DNA of 64,000 bases from Rhodospirillales bacterium (GCA_028869995.1 JAGWQN010000073.1:40442-104441), one strand, 5' to 3'. Counted from the stretch's first letter, positions 17,834 through 26,558 are shown. The notes: a model not told the origin generated them from the letters alone. Numbers and translations: made by a program.

Positions 17834-18500
17834 GGCGTTTCTCCAGGTGGCCGCCAAGCCGGGCTAACGGGTATGAGATCACGAAATACAGCAGAAGCAC
17901 GGTCGCGTAGACGAGGGAGGCCGAAAATCCTTTCGTATTGAGGATTTTCGCGGCCTGTGTCAGTTCCAGCACGCCCGCCTGCGAGGCCAGCGCCGTATCC
18001 TTGATGAAAAGAACGAAGTAGCCGAAGACCGGTGGCAGGATGATGGGCCAGGCCTGTGGCAGGCGCACCAGCCAAAAGCTCTGCCAGACCGAGAAATTCA
18101 TCACCTCCGCGGCTTCGATCTGGCTCGCTTTCACAGCCTGCAGACCGGTGCGGACGATCTCCGCAACGAACGCTGTGGAGATCACCGATGTGCTGACGAA
18201 GGCAATTTCAAGCGGCGAGAAATTGAAGCCGAGCACCTGTGCGCCGAAATAGAAGGTCATCAGCGTCACAAGAAACGGGATGCGCCGCATGATCTCTATG
18301 TAGAGAAAGGCAAGCGCCTTCAGCGGCCATAGCGATCTGCGTCGCGACATCCGGGCAAGCGTCAGCAGAGTGCCGCAGAGGAGCCCCACGACACAACCGA
18401 CCGCGGAAAGCGACAGGGTCGTGACGGCGGCCTTGGCGAGCAGGATGACATTGTAGATCGTGAACAGGCGCGGAATTTCCGCGGCGATGAAAGCCAGCAT
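17793..18500 (-). CDS. Polar amino-acid ABC transporter permease (HisM/GlnP type)
   Basis: The 235-residue membrane protein starts at MLAFIAAEIPRL; the ATG lies inside the TGATG junction with the upstream permease gene. The EAA motif reads EAAEVMNFSVWQSFWLVRLPQ, with spans before and after. It is paired with the second permease, as in the heterodimeric polar amino-acid uptake family. Confidence 0.9.
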   Translation of the reverse strand: MLAFIAAEIPRLFTIYNVILLAKAAVTTLSLSAVGCVVGLLCGTLLTLARMSRRRSLWPLKALAFLYIEIMRRIPFLVTLMTFYFGAQVLGFNFSPLEIAFVSTSVISTAFVAEIVRTGLQAVKASQIEAAEVMNFSVWQSFWLVRLPQAWPIILPPVFGYFVLFIKDTALASQAGVLELTQAAKILNTKGFSASLVYATVLLLYFVISYPLARLGGHLEKRLGTARHSRSRRTV

Positions 18501-19174
18501 CAAATCACCGGAACCCGCGCACGGAACGCCCACCGGCTGAAGAGCGCGAGCAGGATGGTCGCGAGGAAGGTGACCACGACATAAATCGCGGCCACGGTCG
18601 TGAAGACCTCGATCGAGCGAAAGGTCGTCGAGTTGATGTTGAAGGCGCGGCCCGTGAGCTCCTCCACACCGAAGATCGCGGCCATCGAGGTGCCAAGCAT
18701 CATCAGGATATATTGATTGGTGAGCGCCGGCATCGTGACGCGGAAAAGGTGCGGCAGGATGACGTGCCGCAGCGTCTGCAGGCGGCTCATGTTCAACGTC
18801 TCGGCGGCGTCGAGCTCCTGCGCATGCACGGATGCGAGGCCGGCACGCAGGATCTCGGTGAGATACCCCGCGGCATTCAGCGTCATCCCGATGAGCACAG
18901 CCATGAACGGGGTGAAGAGAATGCCGAAGTCAGGCAGCCCGAAATAAATCACGTAGATCTGCACGAGCTGGGGCGTGTTCGTGAAGAAGGCGACGTAGCC
19001 GCGCACGAAGCGAGAGGCCGCAGCCCCTCCTTCGTTGCGCAAGATGGCGAAGACCAGTCCCAGTACCATGCCGCCGGCGAAGGAAAGGATGCTGAGCGCC
19101 AGGCTGATCAGCACCCCTCCCAGCAGGTACGGAATGTACGGGGTGATCTGACCGTAGTGCAGAACGTAGTGCAC
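18500..19174 (-). CDS. Polar amino-acid ABC transporter permease (HisQ/GlnP type)
   Basis: A 224-residue membrane protein. FFTNTPQLVQIYVIYFGLP is the family's usual central block (normally FRNTPLLVQLFFIYFGLP), and the EAA loop is DAAETLNMSRLQTLRHVILP. It starts 22 bases after the binding-protein stop. With the neighbouring permease it forms the membrane channel of a polar amino-acid importer. Confidence 0.9.
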   Translation of the reverse strand: MHYVLHYGQITPYIPYLLGGVLISLALSILSFAGGMVLGLVFAILRNEGGAAASRFVRGYVAFFTNTPQLVQIYVIYFGLPDFGILFTPFMAVLIGMTLNAAGYLTEILRAGLASVHAQELDAAETLNMSRLQTLRHVILPHLFRVTMPALTNQYILMMLGTSMAAIFGVEELTGRAFNINSTTFRSIEVFTTVAAIYVVVTFLATILLALFSRWAFRARVPVI

Positions 19175-19196
19175 GGATCAGAAACGCCCACGCACC

Positions 19197-20006
19197 TTAG
19201 AAGTAGGGCTGTGCCGGGACCGGATAAACCATGTTCATACCAAACCACTTCTTGTAGGTGGCGGGCAGGAAGCCGTCCTTCTCGAGTTGGTAGAGAGCAA
19301 CGTTCACCCAGGATTTCAGCGCGGCGTTGCCGTAGGCGAGGCCGATGCAGTCGTAATCCACCTCGACGTTCTTGTCCGTCATCACACGAAGCTTGGCGGG
19401 ATACTGCTTGGTATAGATGCCCAGGTAGTCCACCACGTCGATGATCGCGTCGCCGCGCCCCTGCTCGAAGGCGCGCACGGCATCCGGGTAGTTGTCGAAC
19501 AGCGTGACCTGCGCGTTCGGCAGGTTCTTTTTGACATAATCGACGGGCGTGGTGCCGCGAACCTCGATGAGCCTCACCTTTTTCGAGTTAAGGTCGGCGA
19601 TCGTCTTGAAGGACGAGTCCGCCTTGACCAGTGCGCTCAGGGCTTCCGTCTGGATAGGCACCGAGAAATCGATGACCTTGGCGCGCGCCGGCGTGCGCGT
19701 CAGGGCGCCCATCATCAGGTCCGCCTTGCCCGTGATCAGGAAGGGGATGCGGTCGGCGGAGTTCACCTGGACGAACTTCACCTTCACGCCGAGCATCTGG
19801 CCGAGCTTGTTGGCGACATCGACATCGAAACCTTGAATCTTGTTCTGGCTATTGAACGATCCGAGAGGGGGGAGGTTCGGATTGATGCCGACGACCAGCG
19901 TCTTGGATGAAAGGATCTGGTCCAGGCTGTGCGCCTGCGCGACTGCTGGCATCGCCAGCAAACACGCAAGGCCGGCGAGGCGGCCCATCCACGTCAGAAG
20001 CTTCAT
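19197..20006 (-). CDS. Polar amino-acid ABC transporter substrate-binding protein (SBP_bac_3)
   Basis: A 269-residue protein with a Sec leader ending in AVAQA. The mature part shows VVGINPNLPPLGSFN, IQGFDVDVANKLGQMLG and RAKVIDFSVPI, the SBP_bac_3 hallmarks. GGGGGGAGAGAAAC precedes the ATG. It is the first gene of the minus-strand operon and diverges from the dehydrogenase operon across about 80 bases. Adjacency suggests it may import an amino or imino acid degraded by that operon, which is inference. Confidence 0.9.
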   Translation of the reverse strand: MKLLTWMGRLAGLACLLAMPAVAQAHSLDQILSSKTLVVGINPNLPPLGSFNSQNKIQGFDVDVANKLGQMLGVKVKFVQVNSADRIPFLITGKADLMMGALTRTPARAKVIDFSVPIQTEALSALVKADSSFKTIADLNSKKVRLIEVRGTTPVDYVKKNLPNAQVTLFDNYPDAVRAFEQGRGDAIIDVVDYLGIYTKQYPAKLRVMTDKNVEVDYDCIGLAYGNAALKSWVNVALYQLEKDGFLPATYKKWFGMNMVYPVPAQPYF

Positions 20007-20043
20007 GTTTCTCTCCCCCCGTTTTGGATTGCTTCGAGGGGGC

Positions 20044-20064
20044 GGACGGTATACGAACCGTATG
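20044..20064. promoter_or_regulatory. Candidate GntR-type operator in the divergent promoter
   Basis: ACGGT-ATACGA-ACCGT forms a five-base inverted repeat that contains the palindrome GTATAC (20049-20054), a core common in FCD-type GntR operators. It lies between two divergent operons, one of which encodes a GntR/FCD regulator. The repeat is short, so this is tentative. Confidence 0.35.
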
Positions 20065-20088
20065 CGCTTTGTCGACAGAAAACTGCCG

Positions 20089-20400
20089 ATGCAAAATCAT
20101 CATCCGCCGCTTGCGAGAATGGGTCTGCGTGGAGCCGGCATCGAAAGAGGAAGGCCGCTGCGGTTCTTTTTCGATGGCACGCCGATCGACGCCTTTGCTG
20201 GTGAGAGCGTGGCGAGCGCGCTGCTCGCGGCCGGCGTGCGCAGCCTTCGAGCGAGTCCGCGCGCCGGCGCGCCGCGCGCGACCTTTTGCTGGATGGGCAT
20301 CTGCCAGGAATGCACCGTGGTCGCCGACGGCGTCAGGCGTCCGGCCTGCCGCACCGAAGTGCGCGATGGCATGATCGTGCTGACCGGCACCGTGCCGTGA
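20089..20400 (+). CDS. Small [2Fe-2S] subunit of a three-component amino/imino-acid dehydrogenase
   Basis: A protein of about 103 residues with one plant-type ferredoxin centre: the cysteine pattern C-x4-C-x2-C-x11-C in FCWMGICQECTV...RPAC. It begins with the family's usual RFFFDGTPIDAFAGESVASALLAAG. The start is uncertain: ATG 20089 is used, 20062 is possible, and the longer track ORF reads antisense to the binding protein. It overlaps the next gene through GTGA. In HcnA, opine oxidase and D-hydroxyproline dehydrogenase complexes this subunit carries electrons from the flavin subunits. Confidence 0.8.
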   Translation: MQNHHPPLARMGLRGAGIERGRPLRFFFDGTPIDAFAGESVASALLAAGVRSLRASPRAGAPRATFCWMGICQECTVVADGVRRPACRTEVRDGMIVLTGTVP

Positions 20401-21821
20401 GCAGAGAGACCGATGTCGTGGTCGTGGGCGGCGGTCCTGCCGGTGTCGAGGCGGCTCTCGCGGCCGCGGCGCAGGGCCTGCGCGTGACCGTGTTGGACGA
20501 AGCCCCGCAGGCCGGCGGCCAGGTCTATCGCGCACCCCCGCACGCCTTCGGCGGGACGATCCAGCGCGATGCCGACCCGATCGGCGTGGCACTTCGCCAG
20601 CGCCTGGCGGCGAGCTCCGTCGTCACCTGCTTCGAGCATGCCGTATGGTCGGTCTCTCCCGGCTTCCGCGTGGACGCCCTGGCGCCCGATGGCCCCGCTT
20701 CCTGGACGGCGCGGGCCGTCGTCGTCGCCACCGGCGCGCAGGAACGGGTCGTTCCGTTCCCGGGCTGGACACGGCCCGGTGTGATCGGCCTGGCGGGCAC
20801 CACGATCATGCTGAAGTCGCAGGGCATGCTCCCGGGCGAGAGGACGCTGGTCGCCGGCCAGGGGCCGCTGCTGCTGGCGGTTGCGGTGGGCATCCTCAAG
20901 GCCGGGGGCCAGGTGGCCGGTGTCGTTGATCTGGCATCGCCCGCGGACTGGGCCCGCGAGTGGCGCGCGCTGGCCTCTCGGCCCCGGCTCACCGCCCGCG
21001 GGGCGGGGTGGCGCGCCCGGCTGCTGCGCGCGGGTGTGCCGTTCCTGTATCGCCATGCCGTGCAAGCGGTGGAGGAAGTGCCGGGCGGCCTGCGGGTGCT
21101 GCTGACCCGGGTCGACCGGCACGGCGCACCGACGAAAAAAGTGGCGAGGGAATATCTGGTCGATGCGCTGGCGGTCGGCAACGGCCTCACAGCCTCGACG
21201 GACATCACCCGCCTGCTGCGCGCGGCTCATCACTATGATGCGTTGCGCGGAGGGTGGGTGCCGACGCTCGATGCCGAATTCCGCTCGTCGCTGCCGGGTC
21301 TCTACGTGGCCGGTGATGCCGCCGGCCTCGCGGGCGCCGATGCCGCTGTGGCCGACGGCATCCTCACCGGGCTCACCGTGGCGCGCGATCTCGGCGCCAT
21401 GACCGACACGGCCTATCGCGGCGCGATTGGATCCCTCCGCCGGCGTGCCCGCCGCGCGCGTTCCTTCGGCACCGCGATGGCGCGGCTCATGGCCATCCGC
21501 CCCGCTCACGTGGCGGCCATCCCGGCCGAAACGATCGTCTGCCGCTGCGAGGACGTGACACGCGCGGAAATCGACGCCGCCCGAAGCGAGGGGGCGCAGA
21601 CCGCCAACCAGGTCAAGGCCTGGACACGCTGCGGCATGGGTCCATGCCAGGGGCGGATCTGCGGCGACATCGTCGGTGCGTTGCTGGCGGCGGGTGAGGC
21701 GCCGCGCGAGCCGGTCGGCTACTTCACGGGGCGGACACCCTTGCGCCCGCTCCCGCTCAACCTGCTTGCCGGCGATGTGGAATACACCTCGCTCAAGCTG
21801 CCTCCGCCGGCGCCCCTGTGA
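20397..21821 (+). CDS. FAD/NAD-linked dehydrogenase alpha subunit with C-terminal BFD-like [2Fe-2S] domain
   Basis: The 474-residue protein starts at GTG 20397 (VSRETDVVVVGGGPAG); the track's extra 37 codons read over the previous gene. There is an N-terminal Rossmann FAD motif at residues 5-14, then GGQVYR and a second nucleotide fold (VAGQGPLLLAVAVGILKAGG). The C-terminal iron-sulfur motif is VCRCEDVT...TRCGMGPCQGRICG. This matches the alpha subunit of opine oxidase, HcnB and D-hydroxyproline dehydrogenase. GTGA overlaps join it to both neighbours, so equimolar expression of a three-subunit complex is likely. Confidence 0.88.
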   Translation: MSRETDVVVVGGGPAGVEAALAAAAQGLRVTVLDEAPQAGGQVYRAPPHAFGGTIQRDADPIGVALRQRLAASSVVTCFEHAVWSVSPGFRVDALAPDGPASWTARAVVVATGAQERVVPFPGWTRPGVIGLAGTTIMLKSQGMLPGERTLVAGQGPLLLAVAVGILKAGGQVAGVVDLASPADWAREWRALASRPRLTARGAGWRARLLRAGVPFLYRHAVQAVEEVPGGLRVLLTRVDRHGAPTKKVAREYLVDALAVGNGLTASTDITRLLRAAHHYDALRGGWVPTLDAEFRSSLPGLYVAGDAAGLAGADAAVADGILTGLTVARDLGAMTDTAYRGAIGSLRRRARRARSFGTAMARLMAIRPAHVAAIPAETIVCRCEDVTRAEIDAARSEGAQTANQVKAWTRCGMGPCQGRICGDIVGALLAAGEAPREPVGYFTGRTPLRPLPLNLLAGDVEYTSLKLPPPAPL

Positions 21822-22969
21822 CGCCGGGGCTTGCGCAGGAGACGGTCGACGTCGACGTCGCCGTGGTCGGTGCGGGCGCGATGGGGGCGACGGTCGCGTT
21901 GCACCTCGCGCGCGGGGGCATGCGGACGGCGCTCGTCGATCGTGGTGAAATCTGCCGCGAGGCATCGGGCGTGAATGCCGGCACCCTCACGCTGCACATG
22001 ACGCGCGCGGCGCTCATCCCCTACGCGATGAAGGGGCGGGAACTCTGGCTCACCACCGAACGATGGCTGGGCATGGACGTGGTCGCGCGGTCGGCGCCGG
22101 GGTTGTCGCTCGCCTTTACGCCGGCCGAGCGCGACATGCTGGAAAAGCGCGCCGAGGCCCGCACGGCGATGGGGGCGCCGATCCGCATCCTGACACCGGC
22201 CGAGGCATGTCGGATCGAGCCGGGCCTGAATGCCTCGCTGCTCGCCGCCGCCTTCTGCGAGCTGGACGGCCATGTGACAGCCTATCTGACCGGACGCGCC
22301 TATCGCCAGGCGCTGCGGGCCGCGGGCGTCGCGATCATCGAGCGGATGGCCGTCGAGCAGATCGACCGCCTCGGGCAGGGCTACAGGGTTCGTGGCGCCC
22401 GGCAGGTGGTCCGGGCACGCCGTGTGGTGCTCGCCGGCGGGGTCTGGCTCGAAACCATGCTCGCCTGGCTCGGCCTGCGCGTGCCGGTCAAGTGCCTGAT
22501 CAACCAGCTCGTGGTAACGGAGCGGATGCGTCCCGTCATGCGCAGCGTCGTCGGCATCGCGAGCGGCCTGCTCTCGCTCAAGCAGTTCGAGAACGGCACG
22601 GTGTTGATCGGCGGCGGCTGGCAGGGTCTCGGCGATCCGGTTCGCGGCGGCGTGCAAGCCGTCCCGGAAAACCTGATCGGGAACATCCAGCTCGCACGAC
22701 ACGCGATACCGGCGCTGGGCGAGACCCGCGTCGTGCGCATCTGGCTCGGCCTCGAGTCCGAAACGGCGGACGCCATGCCGATGATCGGCGCGCTGCCGGG
22801 GCTGGACGAGGCCTACGTGATCGGCTGTGTCCATTCCGGCTATACGAGTGCTCCCTACATGGGGCGCCTCCTCGCCGACCGGATCCTGGGACGCGAGCCC
22901 GAGATGCCCCTGTTCGATCCGACGCGACTGGTCCAGGCCGCTCCCAATGCAGTTGAGGAAATGACGTGA
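21818..22969 (+). CDS. FAD-dependent DAO-type catalytic subunit of the dehydrogenase complex
   Basis: A 383-residue member of the D-amino-acid-oxidase fold. GTG start in a GTGA overlap; FAD motif VAVVGAGAMGATVALHLA at about residues 14-31; C-terminal GCVHSGYTSAPYMGRLLAD. In HcnC/OoxB/hydroxyproline dehydrogenase complexes this subunit oxidises the C-N bond of the substrate. Cyanide synthase is unlikely because the operon continues with a DapA-family lyase. An imino or D-amino acid substrate is the better inference. Confidence 0.87.
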   Translation: MTPGLAQETVDVDVAVVGAGAMGATVALHLARGGMRTALVDRGEICREASGVNAGTLTLHMTRAALIPYAMKGRELWLTTERWLGMDVVARSAPGLSLAFTPAERDMLEKRAEARTAMGAPIRILTPAEACRIEPGLNASLLAAAFCELDGHVTAYLTGRAYRQALRAAGVAIIERMAVEQIDRLGQGYRVRGARQVVRARRVVLAGGVWLETMLAWLGLRVPVKCLINQLVVTERMRPVMRSVVGIASGLLSLKQFENGTVLIGGGWQGLGDPVRGGVQAVPENLIGNIQLARHAIPALGETRVVRIWLGLESETADAMPMIGALPGLDEAYVIGCVHSGYTSAPYMGRLLADRILGREPEMPLFDPTRLVQAAPNAVEEMT

Positions 22970-23913
22970 TCCCTTCTGGCGAAAATCCGTTCCACGGCAT
23001 CTACGTCGCGACGCTGACGCCCTTTCGCGAGGATGGCGGGATCGACGAAGCCGTGCTCGAGGCGCACTTCGGGCGCTATGCCGGCGTGCCCGGTCTCGCC
23101 GGCATCCTGTGCAACGGCCACGCCGGGGAAAACTTCCTGCTCACGCGTGCCGAACGCAGGCGCGTGGTGGAAATCGCCGCCGCCACCCTCGGAAAGACCC
23201 ATGTCATCGTCTCCGGCGTGGTGACGGAAGCGACCGAGGAGGCCGCCGCGGAGGCACGCGACGCCGCCGCCGCCGGCGCGGATTGCGTGCTCGTCTTTCC
23301 TCCCTTCTCCTGGGCCCTGTCGCAGGACGACCGCATGGCCGTGACGCATCACCGGCGGATCGGCGAGGTCTGCGCCATTCCGCTGATGCTCTATCAGGCG
23401 GGTGTGGCCTCGGCGCTCGCCTATCGGCCCGAGGTCCTCGCACAACTGGCGTGCCTGCCCGGCGTCGTCGGCATCAAGGAGGGCAGTTGGGAGAGCAATG
23501 CCTATGACCGCCATCGCCGCCTGGTGCAGTCGATCGCGCCGCACGTCGCGGTCATGGCGTCGGGCGACGAGCACCTGCTCTCGTGCTTCGTGGCCGGCAG
23601 CGACGGCAGCCTGGTCAGCCTCGCGGTCCTGATGCCCGAGGCCATCGTCGCGCTCGACCAGGCCGTGCGCCGGGGCGACCTGGCTGGGGCTCAAGCCCTG
23701 CACCGCCGCATCCAGCCGCTCGCGAATGCCATCTACGGCGCGGCGCCCGGCTGCCTCGCGACCGCGCGGCTCAAGGCCTGCATGACGCTGACCGGGGCGT
23801 GGCGCAACGGCGCGCCGCGGCCGCCGATCACGCCTCTCCCCGCCAGCGAGCTTGCCCGCCTGCGCGCGGCCCTGGTGCAGGCCGGCGTCATCGGCGACGA
23901 TGGCGGAGCATGA
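22966..23913 (+). CDS. Dihydrodipicolinate synthase (DapA)/N-acetylneuraminate lyase family protein
   Basis: A 315-residue TIM-barrel lyase with a GTG start inside a GTGA overlap. The Schiff-base Lys lies in GVVGIKEGSWE and the Tyr in IPLMLYQAG. The GTT-like motif is replaced by LCNGHAGENFLL. In hydroxyproline catabolism a DapA-family enzyme deaminates pyrroline-4-hydroxy-2-carboxylate; that activity would follow naturally from the upstream dehydrogenase. Other DapA-family aldolases are possible. Lysine biosynthetic DapA is unlikely given the operon and the divergent motif. Confidence 0.82.
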   Translation: MIPSGENPFHGIYVATLTPFREDGGIDEAVLEAHFGRYAGVPGLAGILCNGHAGENFLLTRAERRRVVEIAAATLGKTHVIVSGVVTEATEEAAAEARDAAAAGADCVLVFPPFSWALSQDDRMAVTHHRRIGEVCAIPLMLYQAGVASALAYRPEVLAQLACLPGVVGIKEGSWESNAYDRHRRLVQSIAPHVAVMASGDEHLLSCFVAGSDGSLVSLAVLMPEAIVALDQAVRRGDLAGAQALHRRIQPLANAIYGAAPGCLATARLKACMTLTGAWRNGAPRPPITPLPASELARLRAALVQAGVIGDDGGA

Positions 23914-24605
23914 TGGACATGCAGGCCAGCGCGGAACCAGAGGGAAGCCTTGCGGAACGCGCCTATGACACGCTCAGCCGCCTCGTCCTCACCAGGCAGC
24001 TGCCGAGTGGCAGCCTCATCGTCGAGGGCAGGCTTGCCGATCAGCTGCAGATCTCCCGCACGCCGATACGCGAGGCGATCCTGCGGCTGTCCGCCGAGGG
24101 CCTGCTGGTGAAGCAGGGATCACGCTCCTACGCCGTCAGGCGGGTCGGCTCCGTCGAGTTCTTCCAGGCGCTGAAAGCACGCGAACTCGTCGAGGGGGAG
24201 GCCATCGAGCTGGCCATCGGCCGCGTGGCCCCCGAGCAGATCGCGCAGATGCGCGCCAGGGTGCTCGAGCTCGGCAAGCTGTCCAGGCAGGAGGCGGCGC
24301 ACTGGGACATGGATGACAGCCTTCACCAGCTGTTTCCCAAGGCGATCAACAACGGCGTGATGCTGCGCATGATCCGCGTGCTGCGCGAGACGACACGCCT
24401 GTTCGAGCTGACGAGCCCGACCGGGCGCGTGGCCCGCGATGCGGCGGAACATGTCGGCATCCTCGATGCTTTCCTCGAGGGTCATGCACGGCGCGCGCGC
24501 GCGGCCATGGTCTCGCACCTTCGTAACGTTGCGGAAGAGATGCTGGCGGTCGTGAGCGGACGCGATGCATCGGGACCAAAGGCCAAAAGGAGGCTGGGCG
24601 AATGA
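23910..24605 (+). CDS. GntR-family (FCD domain) transcriptional regulator
   Basis: The 231-residue protein starts at the ATG pair 23910/23913, overlapping the lyase stop. The winged HTH spans about residues 20-80 (GRLADQLQISRTPIREAILRLSAEGLL). A helical FCD effector domain follows, with metal-site histidines in DDSLHQLF and AAEHVGILDAFLEG. Being inside the operon it probably regulates it, with the GTATAC palindrome near 20050 as the candidate site. Confidence 0.88.
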   Translation: MMDMQASAEPEGSLAERAYDTLSRLVLTRQLPSGSLIVEGRLADQLQISRTPIREAILRLSAEGLLVKQGSRSYAVRRVGSVEFFQALKARELVEGEAIELAIGRVAPEQIAQMRARVLELGKLSRQEAAHWDMDDSLHQLFPKAINNGVMLRMIRVLRETTRLFELTSPTGRVARDAAEHVGILDAFLEGHARRARAAMVSHLRNVAEEMLAVVSGRDASGPKAKRRLGE

Positions 24606-26017
24606 GCACGTTTGATCTCGTGATACGTGGCGGCACCGTCGTGACGGCCGCCGATACGTTCGAGGCCGATATCGGCATCGCCGGCGAGCAGATCGCGGCG
24701 GTGGGGCGCGGCCTCGAGGGCAAGCGCGTCGTCGACGCGTCCGGCCGGTTCGTCCTTCCCGGCGGCGTCGACAGTCATTGCCATATCGAGCAGATCGAGG
24801 CCGACGGATCGGTTCACGAGGAAACCTTCGAATCCGCGGCCCGCTCCGCCTTCGCCGGCGGCACCACCACGCTCATTCCCTTCGCGCCGCAGTTCAAGGG
24901 ACAGGCCATTGCGGCCCATGCGGGCGACTATGCCGCCCGGGCCGCGCGCTCGCCGATCGACTACGCCTTGCACCAGATTGTGACGGACCCCACGGACGCC
25001 GTGACCGGCGAGGAACTGCCGGCGATCGTGCGCAACGGTGTCCGCAGCCTCAAGGTCTTCCTGACATACGACCCGTTTTACGTCACCGACGGCGAGTATC
25101 TGCGCGTTCTCGAGGCGGCGAAGCGGCTGGGTGCCATCGTGTGCGTCCACTGCGAGAACTACGACGCGATCAAATGGGGGGCGGACGCGCTGCTGCGCGA
25201 CGGGCGCACCGAGCCCGCGTCGCATGCCCTCTCCCGCCCCAGGGTGGTCGAGCGCGAGGCCACGTATCGTGCCATCGCGCTGGCCGAGCTTGTCGATCAG
25301 CCCGTGCACATCTTCCACGTCTCGTGCGCGGAGGTCGCCGACGAAATCGCGCGCGCGCAGTCGCGCGGGGTCAAGGTCACGGCCGAGACATGCCCGCAAT
25401 ACCTGGTGCTGACGGCCGCCGACATGGCCCGCCCCGGCCGTGAGGGGGCGAAGTTCATGTGCAGCCCGAGCCCGCGCGATGCGGGCGATGCGGAAGGGTT
25501 GTGGCGCGCGATCCGCAACGGAACGCTCGACATTATTTCCTCGGATCATTGCGGGTACAGCTTCGGCGGATCGCGCGGCAAGTGGATCCATGGCCCGGAC
25601 GCCGACTTCACCCGCATCCCGAACGGCATCCCCGGCCTGGCCGCGAGGCTGGCGATCGCGTTCAGTGAGGGCGTGTCGAAAGGCCGTATCGGCATCAACC
25701 GGTTTGTGGCCCTGACCGCGACCACGCCGGCGCGACGCTTCGGCCTCTATCCGCGCAAGGGCAGCATCGCTCCCGGCTTTGATGCGGATCTGGTTTTGTG
25801 GGATCCTGAGCGCGAAGTCACGCTGACGAACGATTTGATGCAGCACGCAATCGATTACACGCCCTACGAAGGGCTCACGGTGAAGGGCTGGCCGACGATG
25901 ACCGTGGCGCGCGGATCCGTGGTCATGGACAATGGCGTGGTGACCGCGAGCCCTGGTGCCGGCCGTTTCCTCGCGGCTTCAGCCGCGGCCGATGCTCCCG
26001 GGCGGCCGCCGCGGTGA
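24602..26017 (+). CDS. Dihydropyrimidinase/D-hydantoinase-type amidohydrolase
   Basis: A 471-residue cyclic amidohydrolase. The metal site is complete: DSHCHIEQ (HxH), the carbamylated Lys in VRSLKVFLTYD, VCVHCEN, HIFHVSC and the catalytic Asp in IISSDHCGY. It is coupled to the GntR gene by ATGA. The ring-opening substrate could be a dihydropyrimidine, hydantoin or another cyclic imide. Its place in an imino-acid dehydrogenase operon is unusual and hints at a cyclic ureide or imide precursor. It is unrelated to the ATP-dependent HyuA/HyuB proteins of this window. Confidence 0.9.
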   Translation: MSTFDLVIRGGTVVTAADTFEADIGIAGEQIAAVGRGLEGKRVVDASGRFVLPGGVDSHCHIEQIEADGSVHEETFESAARSAFAGGTTTLIPFAPQFKGQAIAAHAGDYAARAARSPIDYALHQIVTDPTDAVTGEELPAIVRNGVRSLKVFLTYDPFYVTDGEYLRVLEAAKRLGAIVCVHCENYDAIKWGADALLRDGRTEPASHALSRPRVVEREATYRAIALAELVDQPVHIFHVSCAEVADEIARAQSRGVKVTAETCPQYLVLTAADMARPGREGAKFMCSPSPRDAGDAEGLWRAIRNGTLDIISSDHCGYSFGGSRGKWIHGPDADFTRIPNGIPGLAARLAIAFSEGVSKGRIGINRFVALTATTPARRFGLYPRKGSIAPGFDADLVLWDPEREVTLTNDLMQHAIDYTPYEGLTVKGWPTMTVARGSVVMDNGVVTASPGAGRFLAASAAADAPGRPPR

Positions 26018-26090
26018 TCGCGGTGCGCGGGCCGGTTGACGCGTGGTCTCGCCGATCATTCCGAATCAGAACGCAGTTGCGGAGAACGTC

Positions 26091-26537
26091 ATGAGCCAGT
26101 CGAAAACAACGTCACAGTCCGCGGTCCGCATCGTGGCCGGCCCCTACACGTTCCACGGCCACCTCGAGGAGGAAGCGGCGCCCAAGACCGTCGCGGCTTT
26201 CAGGAAGCATATGCCGTTCAACAGCAAGATCATCCACGTGCGCTGGAGCGGTGAGGCCGTGTGGATGCCGTTGGGCGACCTGGATTTCGGCGTCGGGTTC
26301 GAGAACAACACCTGCTATCCGTCGCCAGGTCAGCTCCTTCTCTATCCCGGTGGCGTCAGCGAGACGGAGCTGCTGCTCGCGTATGGCAATGTCAGCTTCG
26401 CCTCCAAGGCGGGCCCGCTCTCGGGCAACCATTTCCTCACCCTCACCGAGGGATTGGAGAACATCTACAAGCTCGGCCGCAAGGTGCTGCTCGAGGGACA
26501 GCACGACATCCTGATCGAGCTCGCCAGCCGGGGCTGA
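26091..26537 (+). CDS. DUF3830 (cyclophilin-like fold) protein
   Basis: The 148-residue protein starts at MSQSKTTSQS with GGAGAAC upstream; the track's GTG start adds 16 unsupported residues. Recognisable family features are KTVAAFRKHMPFNSKIIHVRWSGEAVW, GDLDFGVGFENNTCYPSPGQ and LYPGGVSETELL. The fold is thought to be cyclophilin-like and its role is unknown. Family members often sit beside amidohydrolases, as here. It is soluble with no signal peptide. It ends the operon, followed five bases later by a hairpin. Confidence 0.8.
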   Translation: MSQSKTTSQSAVRIVAGPYTFHGHLEEEAAPKTVAAFRKHMPFNSKIIHVRWSGEAVWMPLGDLDFGVGFENNTCYPSPGQLLLYPGGVSETELLLAYGNVSFASKAGPLSGNHFLTLTEGLENIYKLGRKVLLEGQHDILIELASRG

Positions 26538-26541
26538 TCGC

Positions 26542-26558
26542 GCCGGGCACGGCCCGGC
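26542..26558 (+). terminator. Hairpin after DUF3830, within a 352-base gap
   Basis: GCCGGGC-ACG-GCCCGGC starts five bases after the stop; a further GC-rich repeat (GGCCGGGTGCGCGGCCGG) follows. The rest of the gap to 26889 has only shadow ORFs and should contain the tctBAC promoter, perhaps in the AT-richer stretch near 26828-26838 (CATATACTTTTTC). Confidence 0.5.

Noticed and set aside
20089-22969. HcnABC hydrogen cyanide synthase
   Set aside because: Same subunit architecture, but the operon continues with a DapA-family lyase, GntR regulator and amidohydrolase, which fits amino/imino-acid catabolism.
22966-23913. Lysine biosynthetic dapA
   Set aside because: The catalytic Lys and Tyr are present, but it sits inside a catabolic operon with a GntR regulator and the usual GTTGE motif is altered.
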